A DNA stretch of 64,000 nucleotides from Acidovorax sp. sif1233 (lineage in GTDB: Bacteria; Pseudomonadota; Gammaproteobacteria; Burkholderiales; Burkholderiaceae_C). Position 1 is the stretch's first letter; each line of letters opens with the position of its first letter. The stretch covers positions 682,001 to 746,000 of the forward strand of contig NZ_JAHUWZ010000001.1 in NCBI RefSeq assembly GCF_019218755.1, in the 5' to 3' direction. The position numbers and the translations under genes were made by a program. Positions 19,341 through 27,652 of the stretch are shown here, in pieces. Under the pieces are notes generated by a model, which saw nothing but the letters and a program-made list of their open reading frames with translations, was not told where the DNA came from and ran no database searches.

Positions 19341-19412
19341 CGCGCTGGCCGCCGCGGCGGGTTGCACCCGGTGTCCGGCGGCCCGCAAGCCCTGAGAAAA
19401 AACACGGTTGCC

Positions 19413-21608
19413 ATGTCCGCCACCGCCTTGTCTTCGACGGCTTCGGCCCACGGTCCCTCCGGCGGCGCCAGCAGCGGGGTGGCCGGGCCCCTGCCGCAGC
19501 CGCCCTCCTCGGGGGTCGCGGCGGCATGGTCGGCCGCGGCGGTCACGGTGCCCCATGCGGTGGGGCTGGGCCTGCTGGCGTTCGCACCGCTGGCGGGCGA
19601 CTACCCGCTGGCGGCCCTGGCGCTGTGGTCCGCCGCGCTGCCGGGGCTGCTGCTCACGCTGGCCGCGCCGCGCGCCGGCGTGGTGTATGCGCCCACCACC
19701 GTGGTCGCGCTGCTGTTCGCGGCGGTGCTGGCCACCGCCCACGGCGCGGCCCCCGCGCTGGGCCTGAGCGCGCGCCAGGTGCTGGCCGTGAGCGGGGCGA
19801 CGGTGGGGCTGGCCTTCGTGTTCCAGTGGCTGCTGGGTGTATTGCGGCTCGCTTCCGTGGCGCGGTTCCTGCCGATCTCGGTGACCCACGGCTTCGCCGC
19901 GGGGGTGGGCTTGTCCATGGTGGTGGGCCAGGTGCGCAATGGGTTTGGCGCGGGGCCCGACGCGCTGTGGGACGCGCGCACCGGCTGGCATGCGCTGGCG
20001 GCCGCGGCCGTGGTGGCCATCGCCTGGGCGCTGCGCCACCGCTGGCCCCGTTCGCCGGGCCTGCTGTCCGCGGTGGTCGTGGTCACGCTGGGGGTGGCGC
20101 TGGCCGGGCTGTGGGGCGGCGGCCTGGGGGCCGTGTTCGCACCCGCCGTGCAGCCCAGCAGCTTCGCCGGGCCGCTGTGGCCCGACTGGACGGGCATCCC
20201 CTGGATGGCGCTGGCCCAGCAGGAGGGCTCGGCGCTGGTCGTGCTGGCCTTGCTGATGGCCCTGGTCAACAGCCTGGAGATCCTGGTGTTCAACCAGGAG
20301 CTGGAACTGGAGCACGGGCTGCGCGGCAATCCCAACCTGGCCCTGCGCCGCGAGAGCCTGCTCGGAGCGCTGTGCGGCCTGGCCGGAATGATCCCCGCAT
20401 CGACCAGCGCATCGCGTTCGCGCATCGTGCTGGCGCAAGCCGGGGCCTCGCGCGACGCGCCGCGGTGGCATGCGGCGATCATGCTGGGCGTGGCCGCCAC
20501 GGGCGCATGGTGGCTGCACTGGGTGCCCATGGCCTGCCTGGCGGGCGGCCTGGTGCTGGCGGGGCTTCTGCAGGTGCCGGGCCTCATGTGGTCGCTGCGC
20601 TATGCGCGCAGCTCGCGCGTGACCTGGGCGCAGAGCTGGCTGGTGGCGCTGGTGTTCGCCGTCATGGGCGGCGTGGGCGCGCTGGTGGCGGGCCTGGTCG
20701 TGGCCACGTTCGTGCTGCTGCACGACTCGGCCGCCAAGGTGCTGCGGCATGTGCGGCTCGATGGCGAACTGCGCTCGCGCCGCCTGCGCCGGGCCGGGTC
20801 CGACACCTGGCTCGTTCCGCGCATGAACCAGATCGCCGTCTTTGAGCTGCAGGGGGTGATGTCGTTTGGCGTGGCCGCCCACTTGGCCGAGCAGGTGCGT
20901 TTGCTGCTGCAGCCGCGCCACCGGTGGGTGATTCTCGATGCGGGGCGCGTGCCCGCGTGGGACAGCACCGCGCTCGCGCAGCTGCGCGCCCTGGTGCGCG
21001 ACCTGGGCCACCAGGGCATCGCGGCGGCCGTGGCGGCGCTGGACCCCCTGGCCGCCGAACAGGCCAGGGACCATGTGCGCTCCTTTTCCGATGTGGACCG
21101 GGCCCTGGAATGGGCGGAGGCCGGCATCCTGTCGCAGCGGCCCATCGAGCAGCGCCCGGCCCATCCCGCCCGGGACCTGCTGGGCGAGATCGGGGAAGGC
21201 GTGCCGCGCGCGGCGAGCGATGCCCTGCTGGCCTTGCTCGAGCGCGAGACGGTGCCGGCACGCGGCGTGGTCTTCAATGCGGGCGACACCGACCACGACC
21301 TGCTCGTGGTGCAGTCGGGCCACATCACCCTGGTCACGCAGTGGCCCCCGGAAAAGGGGCTGCGCCTGGCCACCGTCGGTCCGGGCATGGCATTTGGCGA
21401 GATGGCGTTCCTCAATGGGGCGGCCCGCAGCGCCAGCGCCGGGGCCGAGCGGGGCAGCGCACACCTGGTGCGCCTGTCCCGCGCGCATTTCGACGCGTGG
21501 GCCCGCCAGTACCCGGAGGCGGCGCTCACGGTGATGAATAACCTCGCCCAGATCGGGGCGAGGCGCCTGGCGGCCACCACCCGCCAGCTGCGGGCGGTGC
21601 TGGAGTAG
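19413..21608 (+). CDS. SulP-family anion transporter fused to STAS and cyclic-nucleotide-binding-like domains
   Basis: A 731-residue inner-membrane carrier of the SulP/SLC26 family. The transporter core spans about residues 40-440 with roughly ten or more hydrophobic helices. A STAS domain occupies about 450-570 and a C-terminal cNMP-binding-like domain about 600-725, with the phosphate-cassette-like FGEMAFLNGAARSAS near residue 667 that retains the Arg used by CRP-type domains. The fusion implies that transport is gated or localised by a small ligand. The transported anion (sulfate, bicarbonate or a dicarboxylate) cannot be told from the sequence. The ATG at 19413 was preferred to a TTG at 19362. 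Confidence 0.87.
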   Translation: MSATALSSTASAHGPSGGASSGVAGPLPQPPSSGVAAAWSAAAVTVPHAVGLGLLAFAPLAGDYPLAALALWSAALPGLLLTLAAPRAGVVYAPTTVVALLFAAVLATAHGAAPALGLSARQVLAVSGATVGLAFVFQWLLGVLRLASVARFLPISVTHGFAAGVGLSMVVGQVRNGFGAGPDALWDARTGWHALAAAAVVAIAWALRHRWPRSPGLLSAVVVVTLGVALAGLWGGGLGAVFAPAVQPSSFAGPLWPDWTGIPWMALAQQEGSALVVLALLMALVNSLEILVFNQELELEHGLRGNPNLALRRESLLGALCGLAGMIPASTSASRSRIVLAQAGASRDAPRWHAAIMLGVAATGAWWLHWVPMACLAGGLVLAGLLQVPGLMWSLRYARSSRVTWAQSWLVALVFAVMGGVGALVAGLVVATFVLLHDSAAKVLRHVRLDGELRSRRLRRAGSDTWLVPRMNQIAVFELQGVMSFGVAAHLAEQVRLLLQPRHRWVILDAGRVPAWDSTALAQLRALVRDLGHQGIAAAVAALDPLAAEQARDHVRSFSDVDRALEWAEAGILSQRPIEQRPAHPARDLLGEIGEGVPRAASDALLALLERETVPARGVVFNAGDTDHDLLVVQSGHITLVTQWPPEKGLRLATVGPGMAFGEMAFLNGAARSASAGAERGSAHLVRLSRAHFDAWARQYPEAALTVMNNLAQIGARRLAATTRQLRAVLE

Positions 21609-21621
21609 TTTTACGTCCAGA

Positions 21622-21670
21622 TGGCATGCAGCGCTTGTCCCTTATGCGCTGGAAGCTATCAAAAACATAG
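21622..21670 (-). repeat. dispersed palindromic repeat, copy 4
   Basis: On the minus strand: CTATGTTTTTGATAGCTTCCAGCGCATAAG, spacer, then ACAAGCGCTGCATGCC. It lies between the SulP gene and rhlE. Confidence 0.75.
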
Positions 21671-21753
21671 TGAATGGCCGCCGTGCGTGCCCTGCACCAC
21701 GGCTGCCGACGTGCCGCCAAAACGCTAAAAATGGCATTTTGGGCCACCGGTGC

Positions 21754-21759
21754 GACAAT
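21754..21759 (+). promoter_or_regulatory. possible extended -10 (TGC-GACAAT) of rhlE
   Basis: GACAAT preceded by TG at the extended -10 position, with ATGGCA 17 bp upstream as a 4/6 match to the -35 consensus. A start site from this box would fall only a few bases before the rhlE ATG. Confidence 0.35.
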
Positions 21760-21769
21760 AGAGGGCTAA

Positions 21770-23278
21770 ATGACAAGTTCCTTTTCCAATCTATCGCTGG
21801 CCGAGCCGCTGGCGCGCGCCGTGGCCGAAATGGGCTACGAGTCCATGACGCCCATCCAGGCGCAGGCCATTCCGGTGGTGCTCACCGGCCAGGACGTGAT
21901 GGGCGCGGCCCAGACCGGCACCGGCAAGACGGCGGCGTTCTCGCTGCCCCTGCTGCAACGCCTGCTCAAGCACGAGAGCAGTTCCACCTCTCCCGCCCGC
22001 CACCCCGTGCGTGCGCTGGTGCTGCTGCCCACGCGGGAGCTGGCCGACCAGGTCGCCCAGCAGATCGCGCTGTACGCCAAGTACACCAAGCTGCGCAGCA
22101 CCGTGGTGTTCGGCGGCATGGACATGAAGCCGCAGACCATCGAGCTCAAGAAGGGCGTCGAAGTGCTGGTGGCCACGCCGGGCCGACTGCTCGACCACAT
22201 CGAGGCCAAGAACGCGGTGCTCAACCAGGTCGAGTACGTGGTGCTCGACGAGGCCGACCGCATGTTGGACATCGGCTTCCTGCCCGACCTGCAGCGCATC
22301 CTGTCCTACCTGCCCAAGCAGCGCACCACGCTCTTGTTCAGCGCCACGTTCTCGCCCGAGATCAAGCGCCTGGCCGGCAGCTACCTGCAGAACCCCGTCA
22401 CCATCGAGGTGGCCCGCCCGAATGAGACGGCCTCCACGGTGGAGCAGCGCTTCTACAGCGCCAACGACGACGACAAGCGCCGCGCCATCCACCAGGTCCT
22501 CAAGACCCGGGGCTTGAAGCAGGCCTTCATCTTCGTGAACAGCAAGCTCGGCTGTGCCCGCCTGGCGCGCAGCCTGGAGCGCGAAGGCCTCAAGACCGCC
22601 GCGCTGCACGGCGACAAGAGCCAGGACGAGCGCCTGAAGGCCCTGGAAGCGTTCAAGAAGGGTGAAGTCGACCTGCTGGTGTGCACCGACGTGGCCGCGC
22701 GCGGCCTCGACATCAAGGACGTGCCGGCGGTGTTCAACTTCGACGTGCCGTTCAACGCCGAAGACTACGTGCACCGCATTGGCCGCACGGGCCGTGCGGG
22801 CGCCTCGGGCCTGGCGGTCACGCTGGTGTCGGGCAGCGATGCCCGCCTGGTGGCCGATATCGAGAAGCTGATCAAGAAAAAGATCGAACTCGAAGCCATC
22901 GAATACGAGGAAGACCAGCCGCGTGGCCGCATCAACGACGGCCGCCGCGCCTGGCGCGAAGCGGGCGAGACGGGCGACGGGCGCGATGCGATCTCGGCGG
23001 GCCCCCGCCGCGAGCGTGAACGTGAGCGCGACCACCGTGGCGGCCGCGAATCCCGCGAGACACGCGAGCAGCACCGGGGCTTCCGTCCTGCGGTCGCTTC
23101 GCGCGATCCCTTCTTCGAGAAACCGTACGAGGCCAGCACCGCCGCCGATGCGGCCCCTGCCTGGGAAGCCGCCAAGTCGGCGCCGCGCAGCAGCGTGTCG
23201 GCCAACATCAAGCCCAAGCGCAAGGTGGCCGCGCTGTTCAAGGCAGTTCAGCCGCAGACCGAGACGTCGGCACAATAA
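21770..23278 (+). CDS. rhlE: DEAD-box ATP-dependent RNA helicase RhlE
   Basis: A 502-residue RNA helicase involved in RNA structure remodelling, ribosome assembly and cold adaptation. All core motifs are intact: a Q motif (GYESMTPIQAQAIP, residues 22-35), AQTGTGKT near residue 47, PTRELA near 86, LDEADRMLD near 159, SATF near 188, DVAARGLD near 306 and HRIGRTGRAG near 335. The C-terminal tail from about residue 390 is rich in Arg, Asp, Glu and Gly (RRERERERDHRGGR) and is probably a disordered RNA-binding extension, as is usual for RhlE. A GAGGG lies only 4 nt before the ATG. It is monocistronic, convergent with the nos operon. Confidence 0.94.
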   Translation: MTSSFSNLSLAEPLARAVAEMGYESMTPIQAQAIPVVLTGQDVMGAAQTGTGKTAAFSLPLLQRLLKHESSSTSPARHPVRALVLLPTRELADQVAQQIALYAKYTKLRSTVVFGGMDMKPQTIELKKGVEVLVATPGRLLDHIEAKNAVLNQVEYVVLDEADRMLDIGFLPDLQRILSYLPKQRTTLLFSATFSPEIKRLAGSYLQNPVTIEVARPNETASTVEQRFYSANDDDKRRAIHQVLKTRGLKQAFIFVNSKLGCARLARSLEREGLKTAALHGDKSQDERLKALEAFKKGEVDLLVCTDVAARGLDIKDVPAVFNFDVPFNAEDYVHRIGRTGRAGASGLAVTLVSGSDARLVADIEKLIKKKIELEAIEYEEDQPRGRINDGRRAWREAGETGDGRDAISAGPRRERERERDHRGGRESRETREQHRGFRPAVASRDPFFEKPYEASTAADAAPAWEAAKSAPRSSVSANIKPKRKVAALFKAVQPQTETSAQ

Positions 23279-23285
23279 TTGGGTG

Positions 23286-23340
23286 AAATTGGCCGCTGGC
23301 GCTTGATGAGCAAGCGCTGGATGCTCTATTTTTGATAGCG
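23286..23340 (-). repeat. dispersed palindromic repeat, copy 5
   Basis: On the minus strand: CGCTATCAAAAATAGAGCATCCAGCGCTTG, CTCAT, CAAGCGCCAGCGGCCAATTT. One of the cleanest copies; it lies between the convergent 3' ends of rhlE and the nos operon. Confidence 0.85.
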
Positions 23341-23354
23341 CATTGAGATCGTGG

Positions 23355-24047
23355 CTACGGCTGCGGTGGGCCTGCATGGACGGCGTGGTCCTGCCGCCTG
23401 CCCGGGGCCAATGACCGCAGCAGCGCCGCGTCGATGGCGCTGAACCCCAAGACCCGCCCACCACGCCGCTGCGCAAAGTGCTGCGCCGCGGCAGCGTCGG
23501 CAAAGGCCGGCAGGTTGCCCGCGCGCATGGGCCCTCGCGCGGAAGATCCATGGACATACAGCGCCTGCCGGGCATCCAGCCACGCGCCGGTGTCCGCATC
23601 GGTGACGTAGCGGGCCACGATGGCCTGCGCCGTGCGCCCACGCGCATAGTGGCCCACGTTGCCCAGGTACATCATCAGGCTCAGGGGCGAATCCAGGAAC
23701 TGGGCGTCCCCGTCCGCAAAAATGACCTGCGCCGCCCAGTCGCGCGCGCGGGCCGGGAACATGCCGCACACGGGGCAGCGTGCCTCGGGGGGCACTTCGC
23801 GGGCGGCCTGTGGCGGCTGGCCCAGCGCGGGGTCGTACGGCGTCGTCGGGGCCACCACGCACACATCGTCGCCCACCATCGCGGCATCGGCCGCTGCCGC
23901 CGGGGCGCGGCGCCACCTCGGGGGCCATTGCCAGGCCCCCAGGCTGGCGGCGCCCAGCAGCACCGCCGCCAGCGCCATGCGCCGCGTGGGCGCGCGGGAG
24001 GGGGTGCGGGCCGAGGGGGCCGGCCGTGGGGGCATGGGGGGCTGCAT
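23355..24047 (-). CDS. second NosL-like copper protein of the nos operon
   Basis: A 230-residue exported protein at the 3' end of the nos operon. Residues about 22-42 form a signal or membrane anchor, and the mature part has a CPVCGMFP motif near residue 91, the Cys-x-x-Cys-Gly-Met arrangement of NosL copper-binding proteins, followed by a NosL-like region (DSPLSLMMYLGNVGHY, YVTDADTGAWLDARQALYVHG). Overall it aligns with the neighbouring NosL in layout, so it is probably a divergent NosL paralogue helping deliver copper to NosZ. It starts 3 bp after the nosL stop. ATG 24047 is used; an internal ATG at 24035 is also possible. Confidence 0.78.
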   Translation of the reverse strand: MQPPMPPRPAPSARTPSRAPTRRMALAAVLLGAASLGAWQWPPRWRRAPAAAADAAMVGDDVCVVAPTTPYDPALGQPPQAAREVPPEARCPVCGMFPARARDWAAQVIFADGDAQFLDSPLSLMMYLGNVGHYARGRTAQAIVARYVTDADTGAWLDARQALYVHGSSARGPMRAGNLPAFADAAAAQHFAQRRGGRVLGFSAIDAALLRSLAPGRRQDHAVHAGPPQP

Positions 24048-24050
24048 CGC

Positions 24051-24632
24051 CTACATCCGCGTGTCGTGCAGCGCCCCGCCGCTCAGGTCCACCATGGCGG
24101 GCGTGATCTCGGCAAAGCGCAGCACCTTGCCGCCGTATTCGGCGGCGAACTTCTTCGCGTCGGCCTCTTGCGCGAAGCTGCCGATGGTGGGGCCCATGGA
24201 GCCGTGGCGCTTGCCGCCCACCACGTAGAGGGCGGTCTTGCCGTCGATCCAGTGGCCCTGCGGGGCATTCCAGTCGGCCTGGCCCATGTCCTGCACATAC
24301 ACGGCCTGCACGGCGCGCACCTGCTCGCCGGCCAGCAGGGTGCTGAAAAGCTCCACCGTGTCGCAGAAAAAGGAGGGCCTGTCCTGCCCCGCGAAACGCA
24401 CCTGCGCCTTGGGGCCAGGGTAGTCGGCCAGCAGCATGCCGTCGAGTTCGCAGCTGGTGGTGCGGTCGATCTCCACGGGCTGCAGGGACTGCGCGCTGTT
24501 GTCCGCCGGGCTGCAGCCGGTCAGGCCCGCGAGGCCGGTGAGCGTGCCCAGCGATGCGAGGGCCGCCCAGCCCAGCAGTTGGCGCCGCGTGGCGCAGGCG
24601 CATTGGTATTGGTTGTGGGATTTTTTCGTCAT
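24051..24632 (-). CDS. nosL: nitrous oxide reductase accessory lipoprotein NosL
   Basis: A 193-residue outer-face lipoprotein that binds Cu(I) and helps assemble the CuZ centre of NosZ. The N-terminus carries a twin-arginine-like ATRRQLLGW, a hydrophobic stretch and lipobox GLTGC (Cys near residue 39). The metal-binding segment reads SCELDGMLLADYPGPK near residue 58, with the Met and Cys of the family; DRPSFFCDTVELF near 82 holds another Cys. Its ATG overlaps the nosY stop (ATGA), so the start at 24632 is secure. A second NosL-like gene follows. Confidence 0.9.
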   Translation of the reverse strand: MTKKSHNQYQCACATRRQLLGWAALASLGTLTGLAGLTGCSPADNSAQSLQPVEIDRTTSCELDGMLLADYPGPKAQVRFAGQDRPSFFCDTVELFSTLLAGEQVRAVQAVYVQDMGQADWNAPQGHWIDGKTALYVVGGKRHGSMGPTIGSFAQEADAKKFAAEYGGKVLRFAEITPAMVDLSGGALHDTRM

Positions 24633-25444
24633 GGCTTGAATCTCCAGCTCGCCAGGCCCAGGGGCACCACGATCCAGCCCGCCATCACCGCGCCCATCAG
24701 CCATGGCTTGGCCAGGGCAGGGGGCACGATGCTGGTCAGGCCGTACAAGGTGCGCACGTCGTCGAGCGAGAACACGTTGAGGATGCGGAAAACGTCGGCC
24801 GGGTTCAGCAGCAGCAGATAGGCCATGGCCTCGCCGCCGTAGCTGCCGCCCGTGGCCACCAAGGCGCCCAGCAGCAGCAGGTCGAACACCAGCACAAAAA
24901 AGAACCAGGCGGCAATCGCCAGGCCCGAGGCGCGTGTGCGCTCGTGCGTGAGCACCGACAGCAGCACCGCCATGCTCAAAAAGGCCAGCCCCAGCAGCAC
25001 CGAGCTGAGCATGAAGCCGCCGTAGTGGAACAGCGCAGCCCCGCTGAACTGCCGCACCAGCAGCACGGCCACCAGGCCAAACCCCGCCAGGGTTGAGAGC
25101 GTGAGCGCCGCCGCCAGCCCCAGGTACTTGCCCAGCAGCAGCTCCAGCCGCGTGATGGGCAATGACAGCAGCAGATCGAGCGAGCCGCGCTCGCGCTCGC
25201 CCACGATGGCGTCAAAGCCCAGCAGCAGCGCGATCAGCGGGATCAGGTAGATCACCAGGCTGACCAGGCTGGCGATGGTGAATTCGATGGAGCGAAAACC
25301 CACCGTGCCCTGCTGTGCGCCGCCAAAGTAGGCGATGGCCAGCGAGAACACGGTGAACACGAGCGCCACGGCCAGCACCCAGCGGTTGCGCATGCGGTCG
25401 CGGAACTCTTTGCCCGCGATGGTGAAGATTTGTTGGAATTCCAT
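24629..25444 (-). CDS. nosY: NosY, ABC-2 type membrane permease of the NosDFY complex
   Basis: A 271-residue inner-membrane protein with six predicted hydrophobic segments, the permease partner of NosF. NosDFY uses ATP to support copper-sulfur centre maturation of NosZ in the periplasm. The typical N-terminus FTIAGKEFRDRMRNRWVL and the segment DAIVGERERGSLDLLLSLPI near residue 78, which contacts the ATPase, are visible. It starts 2 bp after the nosF stop and overlaps nosL by 4 bp, consistent with tight coupling in one operon. Confidence 0.93.
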   Translation of the reverse strand: MEFQQIFTIAGKEFRDRMRNRWVLAVALVFTVFSLAIAYFGGAQQGTVGFRSIEFTIASLVSLVIYLIPLIALLLGFDAIVGERERGSLDLLLSLPITRLELLLGKYLGLAAALTLSTLAGFGLVAVLLVRQFSGAALFHYGGFMLSSVLLGLAFLSMAVLLSVLTHERTRASGLAIAAWFFFVLVFDLLLLGALVATGGSYGGEAMAYLLLLNPADVFRILNVFSLDDVRTLYGLTSIVPPALAKPWLMGAVMAGWIVVPLGLASWRFKP

Positions 25445-25446
25445 GG

Positions 25447-26391
25447 CTAGCCCTTGCGCAGGTCGAAGTACACATCCTCAAGCGAGGGTTCCTGGATCTG
25501 CAGGTCCTGCAGCGCGGTGCCCAGCGGTGCCAGCGCACCCAGCACGGCCATCTTGCTGCCGCGCGGGCAGTCCACATGCAGGCCTTCCGGCGTTTCCGTC
25601 CCGGTGACGCCGGGCACTGCAGAGAGCAGCCCCAGCGCGGCAGGCCGGTCGGCCGCGGCCAGCGTGAGGTGGATGGTCAGCGGCATGTGCGCCTGCTCGC
25701 GCAGTGCCTGCACGCTGCCCAGGGCCTGCAGCTTGCCGGAGGCCAGGATGGCCAGGCGGTCCACGCGCTCCTGCAGCTCCGCCAGGATGTGCGAGGTGAT
25801 GACGATGGTCACGCCACCCGCTTGCAGCTCGCGCAGCGTGGCGTAGAAGTCGCGGATGGCCTGCGGGTCCAGGCCGTTGGTGGGCTCGTCGAGCAGCAGC
25901 ACCCGGGGCTCGCCCAGCAGGGCCTGTGCAAACCCCAGGCGCTGGCGCATGCCCTTGGAGTATTCGCGCACGGCGCGGTTGCCCGCGTGGGCCAGGCCCA
26001 CGCGTTCCAGCAGCGCGGGGCATTGCGTGAGGGGCGCACCCTTGAGGCGGGCGAAGAAACGCAGCGTTTCCAGCCCGTTCAGGTTGTCGTAGAGCACCAC
26101 GTTCTCGGGCAGGTAGCCCAGGTGGCGGCGGGCGGCGCGAAAGTCGCGGCCCTGCACCGTGGCGCCGCCCACCCGGATCTCGCCCGAGGTGGCGGGCGTG
26201 AGGCCCAGGATCATCTTGAACAGCGTGCTCTTGCCCGCGCCGTTGTGGCCGATGAGGCCAAAGATCTCGCCGCGCGCGATGCGCAGGTCGATGCCGTCCA
26301 CGGCGTGCAGTGCGCCGTAGTGCTTGTGCGCGCCCCGCACCTCGATGGCGGGGGGCTCGCTCAGGTCAATGGGGGGAGGGTTGCGTGTCAC
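25447..26391 (-). CDS. nosF: NosF, ABC ATPase of the NosDFY complex
   Basis: A 314-residue ATP-binding subunit energising NosY. It has Walker A GHNGAGKST near residue 48, signature YSKGMRQRL near 143 and Walker B VLLLDEPTNGLD near 164, with the switch His in TSHILAELQ. The C-terminal 90 residues form the extra domain seen in NosF proteins. It overlaps the end of nosD by 26 bp. No oddity. Confidence 0.94.
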   Translation of the reverse strand: MTRNPPPIDLSEPPAIEVRGAHKHYGALHAVDGIDLRIARGEIFGLIGHNGAGKSTLFKMILGLTPATSGEIRVGGATVQGRDFRAARRHLGYLPENVVLYDNLNGLETLRFFARLKGAPLTQCPALLERVGLAHAGNRAVREYSKGMRQRLGFAQALLGEPRVLLLDEPTNGLDPQAIRDFYATLRELQAGGVTIVITSHILAELQERVDRLAILASGKLQALGSVQALREQAHMPLTIHLTLAAADRPAALGLLSAVPGVTGTETPEGLHVDCPRGSKMAVLGALAPLGTALQDLQIQEPSLEDVYFDLRKG

Positions 26392-27652
26392 GCTGAAAAT
26401 TCCGTTGAGGTTGGTTCGGTTGCATGCGGGGTTTTGGGTCCACCACGGTGGGCACGCGCAGCACCGGAAACTGCTGGCCCACCAGGCGCAGCGCCTGCAC
26501 GGCAGGGCTGGCCAGCAGCAGCTTGATGGCGGGGTGGCGCCAGGTCAGGCGGTCCACCATGTCGTTGGCCTCGTAAGGCACGTCGCCCACGCCGTTGCCG
26601 TCGCGGTCCCAGCCGAGGTAGTTGCTCCAGTGGTTGCCGCCCTCGGTGCCCCAGCGCTCGTCGCGGGCGCCCACATAGCGCACCTGCTCGCGGTTGCCGA
26701 TGAAGTCGTTGCCTTCGACCTTGTTGTTTTTGGAGCCGGCCGACAGGTGCACGCCCACCGTGTTGCGGGTCACCAGGTTGCCGCGCAGGGTGATGTACTC
26801 CACGTCGTAGATGAAGAAGCCCCGGGCGTTCTCGGCCACCACGTTGTTCTCGATCACCGAGTCCTGCAGGGTGCGCAGCATGATGCCGTGGTCGCTGTTG
26901 CCCCACGCGCGGTTGTTGCGCACCACCTGGTCGCGTACCTCCATCAGCGCCAGGCCGCCACGGTTGGTGTAGGTGTCGTTGTCCTCCCACAGGTTGTAGT
27001 AGGAGTTCATGTAGTGCGTGCCGTAGCGGCTGTGGTGCAGCCGGTTGCCGCGAAAGACTGCGTGGTGCGACACGTCCACGTACAGCGCGTCGCGCACGAA
27101 GCTGATGTGGTTGCCCTCGATGCGTGCGCCCGTGGTGTTGTACAGCTGCACCCCGTTGCCGCGCTGCGACGAGTTCACATCGCGCAGGCCGGTGATGGTG
27201 TTGTGCAGCACCTGTACATCGTTGGCCTTCTCGATCCACAGGCCGAACAGGTTGTAGGTGAGGTCGTTGTGGCGCACCACGGCGCGGTGTGCACCGGGGT
27301 AGATGTAGATGCCCGCGTTCTGGTCCTTGAGGCTGGTGCCCGAGTCGCGCACGATGAGGCCTTCGATCACCACGTCGGGCGCGGTGACGCGGATGGTGTC
27401 CCCCGTCTGGCCGCCGGTGAGCGTGGGGCGGTCGATGCCGCGCAGGGTCAGGGCCTTGTCGATGCGCAGGTTCACACGGTAGGCGCCGCGCAGCACCTCC
27501 ACCGTGTCGCCCGGTTTGGCGGCCGTGATGGCGGCCTGCAGGTCTTGCCCGGGGCGCACCAACACGGTGGCAGCGTGGGCGGGCAGGGCCAGCAGGCACG
27601 CAGCCAGCGCCACGCATGCGGTGAATGCGGTCGCGGCAAGGGGGGGCTTCAT
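26366..27652 (-). CDS. nosD: NosD, periplasmic beta-helix copper-site maturation protein
   Basis: A 428-residue periplasmic protein of the right-handed parallel beta-helix type that works with NosFY to build the CuZ [4Cu:2S] centre of NosZ. It has a signal peptide with probable cleavage after ALPAHA (residue 27), then a run of beta-helix coils rich in Asn and Gly (for example GNGVQLYNTTGARIEGNHIS and YYNLWEDNDTYTN). The GGNHWSNYLGWDRDGNGVGD segment near residue 338 is typical of NosD. The ATG overlaps the nosR stop by one base (TGATG), fixing the start at 27652. Confidence 0.94.
   Translation of the reverse strand: MKPPLAATAFTACVALAACLLALPAHAATVLVRPGQDLQAAITAAKPGDTVEVLRGAYRVNLRIDKALTLRGIDRPTLTGGQTGDTIRVTAPDVVIEGLIVRDSGTSLKDQNAGIYIYPGAHRAVVRHNDLTYNLFGLWIEKANDVQVLHNTITGLRDVNSSQRGNGVQLYNTTGARIEGNHISFVRDALYVDVSHHAVFRGNRLHHSRYGTHYMNSYYNLWEDNDTYTNRGGLALMEVRDQVVRNNRAWGNSDHGIMLRTLQDSVIENNVVAENARGFFIYDVEYITLRGNLVTRNTVGVHLSAGSKNNKVEGNDFIGNREQVRYVGARDERWGTEGGNHWSNYLGWDRDGNGVGDVPYEANDMVDRLTWRHPAIKLLLASPAVQALRLVGQQFPVLRVPTVVDPKPRMQPNQPQRNFQRDTQPSPH

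Noticed and set aside
17340..21488. Very long minus-strand open frame (1382 codons)
   Set aside because: It is antisense to the SulP and metallopeptidase genes and in the wrong frame of the pcp and OCD-like genes; a high-GC artefact.
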